Shown: positions 62,356 through 64,000 of the stretch, piece after piece | Numbering within the stretch: the stretch's first letter is position 1 | Layout: each line of letters opens with the position of its first letter | Source: Dreissena polymorpha | Lineage: Eukaryota > Mollusca > Bivalvia > Myida > Dreissenidae | Reading direction: 5' to 3' | Assembly (NCBI RefSeq): GCF_020536995.1 | Contig: NC_068366.1 | Coordinates: 29,587,890-29,651,889, forward strand | Length of the DNA stretch: 64,000 nucleotides | Translations under genes and position numbers: made by a program | Notes under the pieces: model-generated | Databases searched by the model: none | Told to the model about the DNA's origin: nothing | What the model saw: the letters and a program-made list of their open reading frames with translations, nothing else

Positions 62356-63217
62356 TTTGTTTTTTTTGTTTTTTTGCTGTATTTAGTCTTCCGATCACGT
62401 TTACTCTAATGCTAATAACTAATTCGTATTTTTATAAAGACGAAAATATATTTGTGAATAAAAAATTATTGTTACTAAATATAATCTATTTGCACGATTA
62501 TTTAAGTGATTTGATGTTTATTTCGGATTATTTTATCGTTTTATTGACTATACAAAAGTCTTATATACATGTTTTACATTACTGTAACCAGTGTTTTTGC
62601 CAACCAGTCAGTGCGCATGCGCGGAAAATCCCCAATGTAAACAATAACAATTTAATCGTCTATACGGGAGTTTTGTAACTTAAGTAGATTCATATGAGCA
62701 TGAATGCCTATGACCTATGGATAACCCATTAAGCTGAAAGATAATTTCCAATGGGGTCCATAAAACACACACTGAAATAGCAAAATGATTTAAAGATACA
62801 TAACCATATGAACAAACACTAACAACATTATGTTGGTTATATGGTTATACATAACCATATGAACAAACAACATATCCAATGTAAACTACTGGAGCAGACA
62901 TTATCTTTCTAAAAAAACAAGTCTAAAATAGAGTGTACTGATAGCTTGCTGATATTTTGTCTGCGTGTATTGACTAAAATGTATTTTTTGAAGCAGCGCT
63001 TGTTCTTTAGTAGATAATTAAGGTGTAAGAATTGCTGATACACGTGCTTAAAAATAACGCTGCAGCGATACCAGTATATTGATGGCACAATAAGACTATG
63101 ACCAGATCAAAAAAATATAGTTACGAGTTGGGCAATTAGTTTATTGGCACTGAGTGTCTAAGTCATGAGTTTTGTTTAATGACACAATTAAATAAACAAT
63201 GCACTATTTATTTAAAG
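62356..63217. other. Intergenic or intronic stretch
   Basis: No repeat structure apart from a short direct repeat at 62,815-62,875 (ATAACCATATGAACAAACA twice). If the exons to the right belong to a larger gene, this is probably intron. Confidence 0.4.
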
Positions 63218-63284
63218 GTGCAGATAAACAAGTGTAATGCTCCTGAAGAATGTTTGGGCCAAACAATATCTAAGAAACAAAAAG
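63218..63284 (+). CDS. Internal exon of an unidentified gene (…CNAPEECLGQTISKK…)
   Basis: The frame reads (VQ)INKCNAPEECLGQTISKKQK and runs to AAAAAG|GTATGT, a strong donor at 63,284/63,285, leaving phase 1. The acceptor is CTATTTATTTAAAG (exon from 63,218) or the CAG six bases further (63,224); both keep the frame. The composition, with two Cys and an acidic pair, is unlike local random frames. Its last base G joins TT of the next exon to make a Val codon. I do not recognise the protein. Confidence 0.55.
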
Positions 63285-63615
63285 GTATGTTCCTAAAAAA
63301 CTCTTTAGTTTTTTTGTATAAGTAGATAAATACAGTCAATGTTATACCATTTTCAATAACTTTAATTTGTAGTGGTGAATTGTAAACATAATTGTCCTCA
63401 GTTTGTATTAAAAGTAAAATATCATCAGCTAGTATAGTGTATGAGTATTTTTTATGTTGATGCTAATTAAATTGATGGAAATGTCTACTTGATTTTATAT
63501 AACACTTATCTTGTGTGTAGAAAAATATAGGAATATTTTTGATCCCCCACTCATCAGCAACAGACAGCCATTTCATTCAAGAGGATTATGCTTTATGTTT
63601 TTACTTTTCTTTCAG

Positions 63616-63668
63616 TTGATAAAAATGCAGAAAGATATGGCCAATTCATTGAAGGTGACGACATGCAG
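63616..63668 (+). CDS. Internal microexon of the same unidentified gene (…DKNAERYGQFIEGDD…)
   Basis: TTTTTACTTTTCTTTCAG is a near-ideal acceptor at 63,614-63,615; the 53-nt exon reads (V)DKNAERYGQFIEGDDMQ and ends CAG|GTGTGT in phase 0. Entry phase fits the exit phase of the exon at 63,218-63,284 across a 331-nt intron. A longer ORF that crosses this region in another frame (63,511-63,726) is a shadow. Remaining exons must lie outside the window or farther left. Family unknown. Confidence 0.6.
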
Positions 63669-63744
63669 GTGTGTACTTATTAGCATAAGTTCTGACTTAG
63701 ATATGATTTGTGAAAATCTTGGTTGATGACTTGTATTTAATATT

Positions 63745-63985
63745 AAAGAGGCCTTTTCACAGATTTTGGCATGTATTGAAGTTTGTCATTAAATGCTTTA
63801 TATTAATATATGTGAAAATTGGATCTAAAAAGCTCCTGTCAAAAAAACAAGAATGAAATTTAAAAAAGAAAACAAGTAACTCTGAACATGGCTTGAACCA
63901 CTGACCCCTGGTGTAAAAGTCTTATCGCTTAGACCAATAGGCTATCCATTCAATCGTTACACGTTGCAACGCTTTATAATTTTCA
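63745..63985 (-). mobile_element. tRNA-derived SINE
   Basis: On the minus strand a Pol III box A (TGGTCTAAGCG, 63,926-63,936) lies 27 bp before a box B (GGTTCAAGCC, 63,890-63,899), as in a tRNA-derived head. The body leads to TGCCAAAATCTGTGAAAAGG and CCTC at 63,750-63,770, a tail I recall from bivalve SINEs. It lies in the probable intron after the microexon. Confidence 0.8.
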
Positions 63986-64000
63986 AGTTTTTAAATCATC

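Overview
The window is AT-rich, repeat-dense, intron-bearing animal DNA. Several dispersed repeats match, as far as I remember them, elements common in bivalve mollusc genomes: GTCGTCC…GGACGAC hairpins, elements built of ~145-170 bp tandem units with GACGGACGG tags, and tRNA-derived SINEs. A heterodont bivalve such as a dreissenid is my best guess; this is recollection, not a search result. There is no prokaryotic signature, rRNA gene, intact tRNA gene or CRISPR array.

One gene is certain: a TMEM45-family (DUF716) multipass membrane protein on the minus strand (19,942-20,826). Its whole coding region lies in one exon, preceded by a 96-nt intron in the 5' leader and followed by a ~68-bp tandem repeat. 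Three other coding loci are supported by splice signals and frame continuity rather than long ORFs. The first is a three-exon minus-strand gene of unknown function (9,379-10,574). The second is a pair of phase-matched microexons at the right edge (63,218-63,284 and 63,616-63,668). The third is a weaker orphan exon near 56.8 kb. Possible promoter or first-exon regions are at 31.4 kb, 36.0 kb and 40.5 kb (plus strand) and 47.3 kb (minus strand).

Most of the rest is mobile or tandem DNA. Left part (1-19 kb): a tandem-unit repeat at 2.1-3.4 kb, a broken retroelement remnant at 4.4-4.9 kb followed by a ~0.8 kb repeat that recurs at 10.6 kb, a 1.0 kb TTAA-flanked non-autonomous transposon, a SINE, and a 2.1 kb element with GGCGGAA-rich ends that contains a LINE reverse-transcriptase fragment. 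Middle (22-46 kb): a ~380-bp TG microsatellite, long elements carrying nuclear-receptor-like AGGTCA arrays, their CAGGTGAGC-hairpin companions, several foldback hairpins and SINE-like pairs. Right part (46-64 kb): degenerate tandem arrays, a 0.3 kb foldback, a decayed coding region at 51.3-52.5 kb, a 408-bp MITE with a clear CATTA target duplication, GAT/AGT/TA microsatellites, another tandem-unit element at 61.4-62.4 kb and a SINE at the end.

The most interesting points are (1) 27-bp arrays of four AGGTCA half-sites spaced 2, 1 and 0 nt, repeated 14 times in three copies of one mobile element; (2) a shared architecture, including a GACGGACGG tag and a TTCATGAAACTT-like core, across repeat families otherwise unrelated in sequence; and (3) short spliced genes invisible to ORF calling.
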